Origin: Spirodela intermedia | Lineage: Eukaryota > Streptophyta > Magnoliopsida > Alismatales > Araceae | Direction: 5' to 3' | Length of the DNA stretch: 64,000 nucleotides | Assembly: GCA_902729315.2 (NCBI GenBank) | Contig: LR746273.1 | Span: forward strand, 2,767,001-2,831,000 | Part shown: piece by piece, positions 35,539 to 46,410 of the stretch | Position numbering within the stretch: the stretch's first letter is position 1 | Layout: the number at the start of each line of letters is the position of its first letter | The notes under the pieces: generated by a model | What the model was told of the DNA's origin: nothing | The model's database searches: none | Seen by the model: the letters and a program-made list of their open reading frames with translations, nothing else | Made by a program: the position numbers and the translations under genes

Positions 35539-37311
35539 CCGCGAAGACTATGGTGATTATGGGCAGCTTTCCCCGCACGGCAAGCAAGGAGGTTCCCCCT
35601 TCAATAACCAGAGTCATCACTGCCGATTGTAGGAAGCTCAGGAAGAAGATGATGGCAGTGCACGAATAGAGTGCTGGGTACTTCTTGTTCACGTTGGATT
35701 GGAGGAAGAACCAGGAGCACCAAGTTATGCAGGCACAGAAGAGTGCCACCGACCCGACGGTCCATCTGCCGGTGCCCTCAACGGCGTGCGGTGGCGCCGG
35801 AGCCGGGCTTGTTGCAAGAGGCCCGAGAATCCCCCCGTGCGTCAGGGCAACGCCCTTGTAGAAGGTGAGAACCATTGCGCCGCCAACGCAGACGACGGTG
35901 CCGACGACCTTGGCTTGGCCTGCCTTGCTCTTCAGATCCAGCATCTCCATCCTGAATTTTCGCAAGGGGCGGCATCAGGTGAGATAAAGAAGGATGAACA
36001 GCATTCCCCAAGTTCACTGTTCTTTCCCGACACTGAATTTTTTCCTTAATTCTTAGTAGTAACTGTTGACCGGTGTTAAGACATGTGGAATGAGGACATC
36101 TTGGGGGGCACGAGATAGAGGAAGACTCGCGCCGACTCATCAACGATGCCGTGGCTCTGGAACACGCAGGATAGTCTATTCTGGTTGCGAATGACGCTTT
36201 GGGAAGGTTTTGGGGACGGCTCGTACTGAGAACTGGGGTCCTCGAGGAGCCACAGAGGGAGCAGACCTGAAGACGAGGGCGACGACGAAGGTGATAACCG
36301 GCGTCATGTTGAGGAAGGCGCACGCGAAGGTGGCTGACGTTTCCCGCATCCCCACGAAGAAGAGGTACTGCGTCAGGGTCGCTCTAGCAAAAGAGAAAGA
36401 AGACCTAATCAGCAAGCACAACTGCCACGTGGTGAGCTGTATTCCACCCACTTGAGGCTTTCTCTCAGTATCTTCTTGTCCATTGTTGCTGGAAAGCGTT
36501 GAGAGTGGTACCCCAACAAGGCGCAGAAGAAGAGCCGGGTGAACATCCCCGGGGTGAGCCTCGGCCTTCCCCCCCTGCGTCATCCGCGATTACATTATTA
36601 AATTTCGTCTGCAGGCAACCAGGTAACACGTAGACAGAGGGAGAGAGCGAGAGAAAACGGGAAGTGGGAGAGAGATTGAGAGAGGGAGAGCAAGAGAGAG
36701 CGGGAGGAGAGAGAGCTCACAGAGAGAGGGAGAGAGGGAGAGAGGAAGAGGAGGAGAGAGCGATAGAGGGAGAGCAAGAGCGAGCGGGTGGAGAGAGAGA
36801 GATCGAGGGAGAGAGGGAGCAAGAGAGAGTGGGAAAATAGAGAGAGATGGAGAGAGAAAGAGAGGGAGGGAGAGAGATCGAAAGGGAGAGACGGAAAGAG
36901 ATCGAAAGAGAGAGAGGGAGAATAGAGAGAGATGATGAGAGAAAGAGAGTGAGAGAAAGAAGAGGAGAGAAAAGAAGATGGAGGGAGAGAGAGAGAGGGG
37001 AAGGGAGGGAGAGTGCGTTAAACTAAAGATCAAATTAATATTGGTTAAACCAGTTACCGGTGGGTAACTGGTTTCCGAAGGAGGAGAGAGGAGATGTATG
37101 AGGGTCAGGTAGCGTTGAACCTCTCACGGCAACACGCGATAGGAATCATGAAGATAGTTGCGACGAGCTGGCGGAGGGTGATGATCGCTAGGCAGCTGAC
37201 ACCCTCATCTATGGCCTTCTTGATTAGCGAGTTCATAGTCCCCAGGGCGACGTTTACTGCAAGCATCGCCACCACCGGGCGCCATCTGTCAGACCACGCA
37301 TCGCCCGCCAT
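35041..37311 (-). CDS. WAT1-related EamA-family transporter
   Basis: Exons on the minus strand: 37311-37121, 36574-36512, 36383-36267, 35951-35540, 35437-35286, 35194-35041. Introns are GT-AG, phases agree and the sum is 1089 nt, giving 362 aa. Family: plant drug/metabolite transporters (nodulin MtN21, WAT1-related) with two EamA repeats and about ten membrane helices; WAT1 itself works at the tonoplast in auxin and wall biology. Landmarks: LAVNVALGTMNSLIKKA in helix 1, ATLTQYLFFVGM across exons 2-3, FACAFLNMTPVITFVVA, LKSKAGQAKVVGT at the exon 4 start, MVGSGMGFLVMLWCISKRGP in exon 5, and the signature GSVFVILGLYSLLWGKNKE with an acidic tail in exon 6. Six exons is usual for the family. ATG 37311 is chosen because translation from it enters helix 1; an in-frame GTG lies just upstream. 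The substrate cannot be told. No lesion was seen. Confidence 0.93.
35477..35535 (-). repeat. (CT)n filling intron 4 of WAT1-related gene
   Basis: On the coding strand this 59-bp CT run starts about five bases after the 5' splice site (GTAAT) of a 102-nt intron, so it makes up more than half of that intron. Confidence 0.95.
36630..37030 (-). repeat. Pyrimidine-rich degenerate repeat in intron 1
   Basis: About 400 bp that are almost entirely purine on + (GAGAGA/GGGAGA/GAGCAAGAG words) and CT-rich in the direction of transcription. It occupies most of the 546-nt first intron. The 147-codon Leu/Ser frame across it is a low-complexity artefact. Confidence 0.9.
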
Positions 37312-37428
37312 GGCCACCGGTGGGTTCCGCTCAAAGCCTGTACGCTAGGGCTACATACAAACACAACCCAAGCCTATGAGATGCTTCCCGGGAGCAGCCA
37401 AGATGTTCGTCTTCCGTCAAGTCCTTGG

Positions 37429-37436
37429 CTTTTATA
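37429..37436 (-). promoter_or_regulatory. TATA box of WAT1-related gene
   Basis: TATAAAAG on the minus strand about 118 bp upstream of the ATG at 37311, an ordinary distance for a plant gene with a leader of about 85 nt. Confidence 0.6.
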
Positions 37437-37439
37437 GGC

Positions 37440-38485
37440 CTCCATTCTTCTCTCTCTCATCTTGCATATACCCTCCTCTCTCTCTTCCTCTCCCGGCCGC
37501 CGCCCCCTACATCCCTGCTGATCTCACCCGTCTGTCGTCAGCAATTACCGCAGGGTACACGGGGCGGATGTCTGAACACATGGTCGTCTGATCTGCGGCT
37601 ACGCATCTCCCTTATCTACACTTCCCACCGAGCCAGAGCCCTATGTTTCCACCTTGATGTTGCCCCCACGATCTCAAGGGCCTTCACCCTAGCCCCACCA
37701 TTGACCCCGTCGGTGCTCTTCTGATCACGATGGGAACAACGTTGCTGTTTCAGTTATCCCTGTGATGAAAACAAGGTCCACATAGTAAGAGTAAGTTAGC
37801 ACTACTCCGAAAGCTAATCAGTAAGCTGTCGTCCTTTCTCAGCGGTCAATGGCGAAAGTAGAGTCACTAATCCTAAAAAAAAAGTGGGCTGTCAGCTGGC
37901 TTTTTACGCCTCCCACCACCCCAAAGAGAACCGGATGGTTTCGTTCAAGAGAGGAAGAGATTGGTCCCTATCTTCCAGTAATGAGTGGAATCACTGTTGG
38001 TTCTCCACTGACGCCCACGAAGCTTCTCTCACTCCCGCCGGCTGTCCCTGGCGGCGAAGCACAGAGGTCAAGCGGGGAGGGTGGGTGAGATCATGCGATA
38101 AGTATGCTCTATAAGTTGGAGTCTGCACGCATGGTGCGCTAGTCGGAGGCCTGCGGAGGCCGACCATTGGCCACGGTGAGAAAGGCGGAGGAGGCCATGC
38201 CGCGGCGGCAGGGGCGAGATCTCAGTGGATGCCTTGCGGGGGATTGTTTTGCCGTAGTTTATGATATGTAGGGGCTGGGGGAGTGGTCGGTGTGTCTTCC
38301 GGCGAATAAACAAAAGGTCTGCATAATAGCTACTTATAAATATATGGGTTGCTTTCAGAAACGTGTCTGCGGCGAGTTGAATGTGATATGTGATGTTCCC
38401 GGGGGCCGTGTTCCCGGGGCGGTGGGGAGAAAGTAGAGTCACTAATCCTAAAAGAACGTGTTCCCGGCGAGTTGAATGTGATGTT
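37440..38485. other. WAT1 upstream region with short repeats
   Basis: Contains GAAAGTAGAGTCACTAATCC twice (about 37855 and 38430), GCGAGTTGAATGTGAT twice (about 38372 and 38468) and GTGTTCCCG several times (38408-38530). No supported gene. Confidence 0.55.
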
Positions 38486-38542
38486 CCTCATGAGATGTGA
38501 ACTAGAAGCAGGAGGGGGCCGTGTTCCCGATGGGGGGAAGGC

Positions 38543-38544
<2 letters not shown>

Positions 38545-38582
<38 letters not shown>
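38545..38582 (+). repeat. (AG)n microsatellite
   Basis: Uninterrupted AG run near the left edge of unit 1. Unit 2 has only about six AG units at the same place. Confidence 0.95.
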
Positions 38583-38583
<1 letters not shown>

Positions 38584-40201
38584 ATTGCTTATCCTGGTCA
38601 TTTCCACTGCAAGGAAAGTCCTCTTCTCAGTACTAGCTAATCATAAAGATGTTACCTTTCACCATTGTTGGCGTTCTGTGTTCATCCAAAACTCTAAGAT
38701 TCTCAGATTCAGACCCAAGCCCCGTCTGTTTACTAAGATGTTAGCCATGTTGTCATTGCCAGTCGCCAGATGAACCTCTTGCTGCCACGTTACTGCTCCC
38801 ATCGGCCGTGCCTCGCAGCTGGCGGCCACGGCATCCTCCGCCGTCATGAGGAACCACACTCGGGGGCTTCGGACCTGTTTTCATCTCTTCTTTGAGGACG
38901 GGCCATGTTAAGGCGTAAGGAGGCCTCGGCCAGGGCCATCAAGATGGTAAATTCTAATCTCGGTGTCGTTCTGGAAAAAAAAGAGTAACTTAAATAAAAA
39001 GAGCGAGTAACACAAGTAAAAATCCTGCGGTAAACGAATATTTTCTTTAAAATAAATTTATTAGATGATTCAGAAACATTGCTGTCAGAAAATCCAGTAT
39101 TTAAGTAAATAAATGAAGGCCCAATTGGAGCCCATTTTTTCGGAGAGACCCATTCTGTGCGCATATCTCTCTCTACGCCGCTGCCGTAAACGCCGGAGCG
39201 GATGTGTTAGAGGTCGTCATTGAATAGTTTGTTCGTGTATTCCCCCTCCCATATTTCCTCTACGCGTAACTCTTTGCTGCTGATTATAGTTCGTCACTAT
39301 ATTTGCTTTGGGTCTTAGGGTTTATTTCGGTGTTCCGGGCCGATTGGCGAAAGTCGCAGGTGCCACAGCTGCCCCCAGCAGAGACGGCGTCGCTCGCCTT
39401 CGGAATATGCTAGAATTACTGGTCTGAAGTGTCTGTAGATGCGGGATTCCTCGCCTCTTAGTCGGTCACACTTTGTTGCTCGATTGAATCGTTGCTTTCA
39501 AGATTTCGATATATTGTATCCTCTCTTCATCGTTACGTTCCATTTCTGTATTTCTGAAGAAAATTTCGTTTCCCTTACCTGTTGATGGGGCTTTCTGGTC
39601 GGCTTGTCCTAGCTTCGTCTGGGTGTCCTACGACAATGACCATCAAGGCCTGGCTCAGCTTTCTATGTGGATGTAACCTTTTTATTGTGGTTTTGAGGAG
39701 CTTGCAACGTGATAATTTTCTTGATGGAATTAGGGCAAAGTGGTGTAGTTCTGCATTCTGTGTGGCTGCAATGTGGCACATTAAGTTCATTGAATAAAAA
39801 GTTTTACTTTGTTTAAAAATCAAAGGCTTCAATTCTTGGCCGTAATTGATCATCATGTGGAATAAGTTGGGCATCTAGAAAGATTCTTTCGCTTTTTCCT
39901 CTCTGATGAAAGTGCAGGGCGTGATTCTCTTTATCCTGTGCATGAATTTTATACTTTTCTTGAATAATTTCATCATGTGGGGCTCTTCAGTTCCCTAGTT
40001 GGTCCTCGGTCGACATAAATGCTGGATGATTTCGGTATAGCCGATGGCCTTCGGAATTTTCGCGGCCTATCGATATTTCTTTGAAAATCCTAATCCAAAG
40101 CCATTTATTCAGCTTTTTTTTGGTCAGACAAAGGATCGCTGTTATCAGTCGGCATCGGTCCATCGAGTGTAAAAGAATAGATTGGGAGTGAAAATCACAC
40201 C

Positions 40202-40719
40202 ATGCTACACCTTGCCGAGGGCGACGGAAGAAACCTACTACGATGTACTCTATGTTGAAGAAACCGCAAGATATGAGGATATCCCGAGCACATTACAAGA
40301 CGGCCGTCCTTGTCTCACATCTAGACAAGATCAGCTCCAAACAGGCAGTTGGGGATCGCCAGGAGTTACGAGAGAGATTTCTGAGAATCCACATGGCCTG
40401 GGAAGTTCTCAATGATACAGAGTTGAGAGCAGCTTATGACAGAGGCTTGAAGGGCTTGAAATCTGCGTCATCAGTGTATCCAGACGCAATTGAGTTGAAG
40501 GATGTGAGTGATTCTAGTGACCCTCTGGAGCTCATTTTCCCTTGTAGGTGTGGAAAAAAAATCTCGATTACTGCGGATGAACTGGAGGAGATGGGATTCC
40601 TGCCGGATAATGGCGAGGAGTTGGAGGGGCAGGATGTCTCTGATCTGGCACCTGTGTCCATAAAAGTTTCTTGTTCCTCTTGTAACTTGATGATTTTTTC
40701 GAGAATAGATCGTACTTGA
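40202..40719 (+). pseudogene. DPH4: DPH4-like J-protein, unit 1 copy
   Basis: The family, DPH4/DNAJC24, is a J-domain plus CSL zinc-finger protein needed for diphthamide formation on elongation factor 2. It is recognisable here by ETYYDVL at the J-domain start, the AWEVLND..LRAAYDR helix, and a CSL finger with CRCG and CSSC cysteine pairs. The ATG at 40202 is in the right place, but comparison with units 2 and 3 shows a 2-bp deletion near 40219 and a 1-bp insertion near 40291. The start, the J-domain head and the rest thus lie in three frames. The HPD tripeptide reads HLD (40318-40326). The downstream part is open to the TGA at 40717-40719. Unless both shifts are assembly errors, this is a pseudogene. 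Confidence 0.85.
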
Positions 40720-41289
40720 ATCCTCTCTATGTAGAATTTGTTAAATCTGATGGCTTATATTGTATGAGTAATTAATTGAAGCTAAAAATATACTCGAATC
40801 CGTGAGTGTGTGAAAGCTAAGGTGTTTGTCACCTGAAGCTTGGGTTTTTTAATGATTTATATAGTCTATACTTTCGGACATATATTTCTCAAGATCGCTA
40901 CTTACTTTTTTATGGGTGAAAGAATGTGGATTCAATTTTCAGTTTTGCCAAACACGCTTGTAAGATCATTAGTATTTGGAACTCCACATGTGACCACACT
41001 TTATCAAATTTCCTTTTACAATTACGATTAATCTAATCGGCAGAGATTTTAATGTTTTGGTTGTGACTTGGAACCAATTCCACCCAATGCCAACTTGATA
41101 TTAATCGGTTAAAAATGTGGATTTCAATTGAACTAACTTGATAATTTTCATATTGGAATCCAAAATTAAGTGCTGGTGGAATTGAGCTCACTCTTAATCC
41201 CTGGTCCCTTGCGTCTTGAGTCACTCTAATACTCTCTCTCTCGGATGGGCGTATTGGAGGGGCTGAGTTAGGCTCAATGTAGATTTTCT

Positions 41290-41640
41290 GGGCATTAATT
41301 CAACAGAAGGGAATTTCAATTGTACAAAGGGGTAAAGAATAATGCATATTTCGAATCTACTCAAACCACCCTAAAGAATAACTCAACTGTCGGTGCATTC
41401 TAGTTATATTTTGTATTTTGAAATTAGAAGTATATTTCAGGAATTTATTCGTGAATCTGTTGTCTAAATATATCAGCATCACAACTACTGCATAGGTTGA
41501 TGTCCTAAATTTTTTCTGAAGAAAATGTAAGCTGTTAGTATACCGAAATCTATTTATTTTTATAGAACCAATTTTACTTTATGTTATGTTTGACACTCAA
41601 TAAGGAAGATAATTTATTCAATGGCTATGACCAATTTATT
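41290..41640 (+). pseudogene. Scrap of cysteine protease (exon 3 end and intron 3)
   Basis: CAATTGTACAAAGGGGTAA at about 41317 matches the end of protease exon 3 and its 5' splice site in unit 2 (about 53985). The following ~300 bp align loosely with unit 2 intron 3 (for example GTCTAAA..TAT.AG.ATCA at about 41462 and 54237, and TATTT.TATAGAA at about 41555 and 54328). Exons 1, 2 and 4 are absent. Unit 1 therefore once had the protease next to the J-protein. Confidence 0.65.
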
Positions 41641-42985
41641 TCTATTTATTGTATACAAAGAATTTTATTAAGATTAGGTTACACAAAAGTCATACTATTT
41701 TATGGAGTGTCTGAACTATTTGAAGAAAATCAATTTAATCTCATCTCTATTTAGATGTCATTTTAAATAATAAAATAATATTAAAATTCTCACAACCTAT
41801 TACTAAATAATATTTCATCGTGTACAAAATAGTATTTATAGTTTTATGACTTGATTATTCCATTCAATCCATGCTTACATTCTATATCATTCTTTTCGTA
41901 CATTTTATAAAAGAAAGTAAAGAAAGTAAGGAAATCATAAACCAAATCGTTTCTTATAAATGAGTATCAATAATTTTTCTTAAACAAACTTTCATTTATG
42001 TTATCAGGGACATCATATCACTTGTTACTATATTCTTAGATCAATCAACCCTAATTATCTCTATAGAATTAGGCAATTACTATTCCCACAGCCTGAAGGA
42101 TGAGTCTGGAGAATCTCTTTCTGGACTATCCGAATCATGCTGATGTATCCAGACGTGCTTTATTTGTTCCTTTCTATCGATAAAACAATAAAGACTACGT
42201 AGACTATCGTCAAGAGGAAAGGCCAAGTAAGATTATGACAAAGAACAATCGAAGTCAGTACCTGCTTGCATCCCTCAATCTATATCAATAACCAATGTGT
42301 TTGAGCATCAGACTTCTGAATGTTAATGCGTTGCATTATATATATCCATAACCAATGTGTCTTGATGAAAGTAATTTAGTAATGCTAATGTGTTGCATGT
42401 GTTAGGATGGAATTCGAGCTCACTATTGCATTACTGGCTTTCTATGAAGGATTGTGAACATTATATATATATATATATAAAAATGTTTCAAACTCACATG
42501 TAGGTTAACAGATACATAGTCACTTTACTATATCCCCAAAAAAATGAGAAATAGTCAATCAACAGTAGGGCTGGAGATTTATGTAGTTTGTACTGAGTAG
42601 CAATAGATTGTCCAATAAGTTATACTTCTGTAGAAAGAGTGCGCAGACCAAAATCGTAAAGAATTATTAACACAAAATGAAAGCTTTTGAGAGCCGATGT
42701 TAATGAGATCCATTGACGCGTGGATTAGTTTCCCAGTATTCTGCTATGTAGTATGGATTAAACGATTGAAGCAGCTCCAATTCTTGGCCTGGAAGATACA
42801 ACACTTTTGGTCGGTAATTTAAAGTCGAAGGCTCTAGCCTTGATGTACCCATTATGTGCTCATCCCTGAGTGATCACTTGTGCCTAGGTTTGTCTTATGA
42901 TTTCAATGTAAATTTTTCCGCTGTATAAAGGGCCGACAGGATATTCCGGGAAGAGAGCTAGCGCAGGATGTTCGAAACATCTCCG
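41641..42985. other. AT-rich intergenic sequence
   Basis: Contains the word CCATAACCAATGTGT-like repeat (about 42285 and 42345) and a short (TA)n run at about 42463-42478. No gene supported. Confidence 0.5.
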
Positions 42986-42989
42986 GCGC

Positions 42990-43165
42990 GGGATGCTAGG
43001 AGAGGCCCGGCGCGGGCTGCTGGAGACGGGGGAATGATGAACAAAGGGGAGGCATGGGCAGGCGCAGATGGTGGGAGAGGCCCCGCACGGGCTGCTGGAG
43101 ACGGGAGGATGATGGACAGAGGGGAGGCATGGGCAGGCGCAGATGGTGGGAGAGGCCCCCCGGCG
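42990..43165 (+). repeat. 75-bp tandem repeat, ~2.3 copies
   Basis: AGAGGCCC recurs at 43001, 43076 and 43151. The intervening units are nearly the same and very G+C-rich. The period is a multiple of three (25 codons), so long frames persist on both strands (42968-43378 on +, 42884-43402 on -). Neither has recognisable homology. Confidence 0.85.
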
Positions 43166-43379
43166 CTCCGGGGGGCAGCGCGTCACGAGGGCCGGACAGA
43201 AAAACGGAAAGGGGAAGAGGCCCAGAGTAGTTCCGTGAGGAGCGTGAAAGAGGGACGGAAGCCCGATAACTCTTCTTTTTTCTCGACTCTTCTTTCTTTG
43301 TTCGTTTTTCGCTCTTTCATTGCAAAGAGGGCATCTCGTACCAGAGACGCCCGGCGGTGCACGCGGACCGGCTTCTAAT

Positions 43380-46113
43380 TCGAGGTTGTTTTCGGGACGC
43401 ACAACGAAGAGCGTAAACAGCGGGACGAATCCTGAGAATCGCAGTTTTCCAAGATGGAAAGCTAGTCAACTCAGAAATTTCTTTTGTTTTATGATGAGAA
43501 GGGATCGGATTTTAGGGACGTGACACCATTTATCGGCCGTTCGCCAAGAGTGGGCAAATCGGAATGAGCTGTATCCAACAGCCGGAAGAAGGAGAGTGTG
43601 GCCAGTCTAAAGAGAGAGAAGATGCGCATCGTTGACCTGATTTAATTCTCTACGGCCATTCTCATCACAACTTCATAAAGGATTGTGCCACCTTTCAAGT
43701 ATCCGTAAGAAGCACTTACCTTATAATCATTCCCATGAAAGGCCTGATTAGATTAAAAGACGCTAGCGTCAGGGACATTGCCCGCACGAGTGAGGCCTTA
43801 CAGGAGGCAGAAGTTGCCTATTTTTCCAATTACAAGAAGCGTTACGAATATCATAGGAACCAGGAGAATTGCGTGGCCATTTGACTCCAAGAAATTGCTG
43901 AATGGTGGACATCCACTGTATACGTACTCGGTACATTCACTTGTCAAATATATATTTCGCAAGGATCTGAACTCATCACTGTCTAATTTAGGGAGACTAA
44001 GAGATAGCGCACTTCTTTAGTGTTACCTCACAACACACTCAATACAGCCGTGAAAACCAGCAAAAGGGTCTTCTTTAATGTCACGGCTCACTAGGAAAGA
44101 CATTTTTAATATTGTTCTAGAAGCTTGTTCAAAATCTTATCAAGGAGGATATTGAATTATACAATTGTTTTTATCCAGTAAGAAAAAAAATTCCTTAAAT
44201 ATATGATTTACATGTGTTACTTAGAACTTGGTGGTTCTACCCATGGCATTGCATTGGTGCGATGATCCTTCTTTAAGGTACTATTATTTATAAATGAGCT
44301 TGGTCTTCATAAACCCAGATTAATATCATTGGATTTTGCAGGGTCTTTTCCTCTTTGGCATAACAATGGAGTAGCTATAATTAATTAAATACTGAGAAAA
44401 TGTATGTAGGTGACGCATCAATATTTAATAATTTGGAGCAAGCTTCGTCAATGAAAATAATTTATAATTAGCATTCAAAAGTATATCATTGTAACATAAA
44501 ATTATAAAGTATGAAAAATGTTGTATCGATTTATGCTTATCTACAAACTTTGATATAAAATATCATTTTTATTTTCATGATTTGAATAAATACCATTCTT
44601 AGATTATTAGCACTATCCAATTGTCTTTAGTATGGGTGTTATAAATGATTCCTCTAGTCCTTCATTCCTTCAGTTTGAGTCTCTAACTTATGTTTTTTTT
44701 CTCAATATTTGCTTGCATGGCATCAATATTTCTCAAAGAAATAACTTAATAATTGGAGTTTTTTATAAACATATTAACAATTTAATTATTTGAAATGTCT
44801 CCCTTTTAGTGATTGTAGCATTTTATTTCTGTTTTTTACCAACTTTTTTTTTATTTGGTTGTGTGTCATATTGCACTAAATAATTCTTTTTAAGTACTAT
44901 CATACATGAGATGAATATCAGTATTGTTTTAAGCAAAAACATGACAAAATATAATGAAATGGTATTTTACCTGTCAAAGCTACCCTTTTGTCAATAAAGA
45001 AAAAACCTTTATGGTACATAAAAATGGGAGTGTTCCTTTACTTTAGTAGATCTCCTATGCACTTTCAGGAGATGATCAACATTCTCACCCATCGAATAGT
45101 ATCTTGACAATTTGCACGTTACGATCAAATCATCCCAAGTACCTTTGTGAATGTACACATGCCACAGCTTTAATGGGACAATTTTTTAAAATTGAGGAAA
45201 CAATAATATTTTTGATTTGATAACAAAAAAATAATTTCCCTTTAAATTAAATTTTATACTTACAAATATAACTCAAAGTGAATATGTTTTTCATCTTACC
45301 CGGTTAAAGAAGAAAACTTGTCTATTTAATCAAATGTTGTCGATGCTGAATCCATTTTATGTTTTGTTTCATTGTAGTCACTCAGTTCTCTAAAACTTAC
45401 TGGTAAGTAATAGCTATATTATTTCATCTCTGTCTTTTAGCGGCCTTGCTTGAAAGCAACTAGGAGTACAAAGTTGAAAGATTCTAAAGTTTCATGAACG
45501 ACATAATTCAGTCCATCTAAACTGATATAATTTAATATTAATTTTTAAGCATCACTAAGGAGAAATAAAAATAGTCCATATTTTAGTTGCTAATTCTTCG
45601 TTTAAAAGCATAAACAATGGTATGTCAAACGTTACCACGACTATGGAAAGCATAAGAATTTCTAGAATAGGCTGGGAGTTGCATGGAAAAGGGATGGGTC
45701 TCCTCTTAATCTTTAGGAAGATCATTTCATCTCTACATCTATGATTCATCAAAGGAGTCAAAGATAACAAACCTTTGAAATGTGTTTGCCTGGCTTAACG
45801 ATTAGCTTCATCATAGTTCAAACACGTATAAACATTGTTGCCGGAAATTTACAGCACCAAAGATAAAATTCCGGAAAAAAGAGATATGATAGCAGAAGGA
45901 AGGGCATACGAAACGATGAGCCAGTTGAAGAAATATATTACAACAGAGACGGCTATGACGATGTGAAGCAGAAAACTCCTTTATTCGCCCAAGCTACACC
46001 AAACTGACGGAAAGAAAAGCCGGGGATACCATTCATCTACGGAGTTGAAACAGGGGATTTTACCCAGGGACGGCGCTGTGTTAGCGGAGGACGCCTGATT
46101 GACGGGAACCATG
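43380..46113. other. Intergenic region
   Basis: Mixed composition to about 44000, then AT-rich. Short frames (for example 43778-44020) are unrecognised and unsupported. Confidence 0.5.
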
Positions 46114-46410
46114 TTACCGTTTGATAGGAGGTGAATAAGGACGGTGGTATCTGCGGCGGCGGCGTTGACGGCGAGGAGGAGGTGGTTGTGGCGGCGGGGA
46201 AGGCGGTAAGTAATAATGATAGGTAGGCCCTTCGTGAGGGGCCGGCGGGGTGCGCCGCTGCTTCAGAACCCGCCTCGTCCCGCTGTCTTGGTGCTGCGGA
46301 TCGGCATCTCCGCACGGTCGCGCTGTGGCAGTAATGGACGCGAGATCGAAGAGCGAGATAGCAAAGATGGCTGCGAGTATAAGACAATGAAAACGTCTCC
46401 ATGAACTCAT
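46114..46410 (-). CDS. Small proline-rich secreted protein
   Basis: A 98-aa frame starting at the ATG at 46410. Residues 1-30 look like a signal peptide: basic start (MSSWRR), hydrophobic core (LILAAIFAISLFDLA), then small residues before ARPCG. The rest is hydrophilic, with a Pro-rich tract (YYLPPSPPPQPPPP, about 66-79), an Arg run (R-R-Q-R5, about 80-87) and the tail YHRPYSPPIKR. This is the layout of plant small secreted or signalling-peptide precursors, but I cannot match it to CLE, CEP, PSY, IDA or another named family. The upstream in-frame extension lacks protein-like character. It could also be a chance frame. No neighbour suggests a function. Confidence 0.5.
   Translation of the reverse strand: MSSWRRFHCLILAAIFAISLFDLASITATARPCGDADPQHQDSGTRRVLKQRRTPPAPHEGPTYHYYLPPSPPPQPPPPRRQRRRRRYHRPYSPPIKR

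Larger units (their letters stand above)
38490..41640 (+). repeat. DPH4-protease module, unit 1 (oldest)
   Basis: Diverged collinear copy of unit 2. Shared landmarks: GCAGGAGGGGGCCGTG at the left edge (38501 and 49285), TTCTGTGTTCATCCAAAACT (about 38677 and 49414), ACGGCGTCGCTCGCCTTCGG in the leader (about 39384 and 50178), the J-protein body, and a scrap of the protease after it. It is clearly more distant from units 2 and 3 than those are from each other. Confidence 0.8.

Noticed and set aside
36590-37033. 147-codon Leu/Ser/Pro frame on -
   Set aside because: Low-complexity reading of the purine-rich repeat inside intron 1 of the WAT1-related gene.
42884-43402. 172-codon frame on - and 136-codon frame on + over the 75-bp repeat
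   Set aside because: Openness is explained by a repeat period divisible by three; neither translation resembles a known protein.
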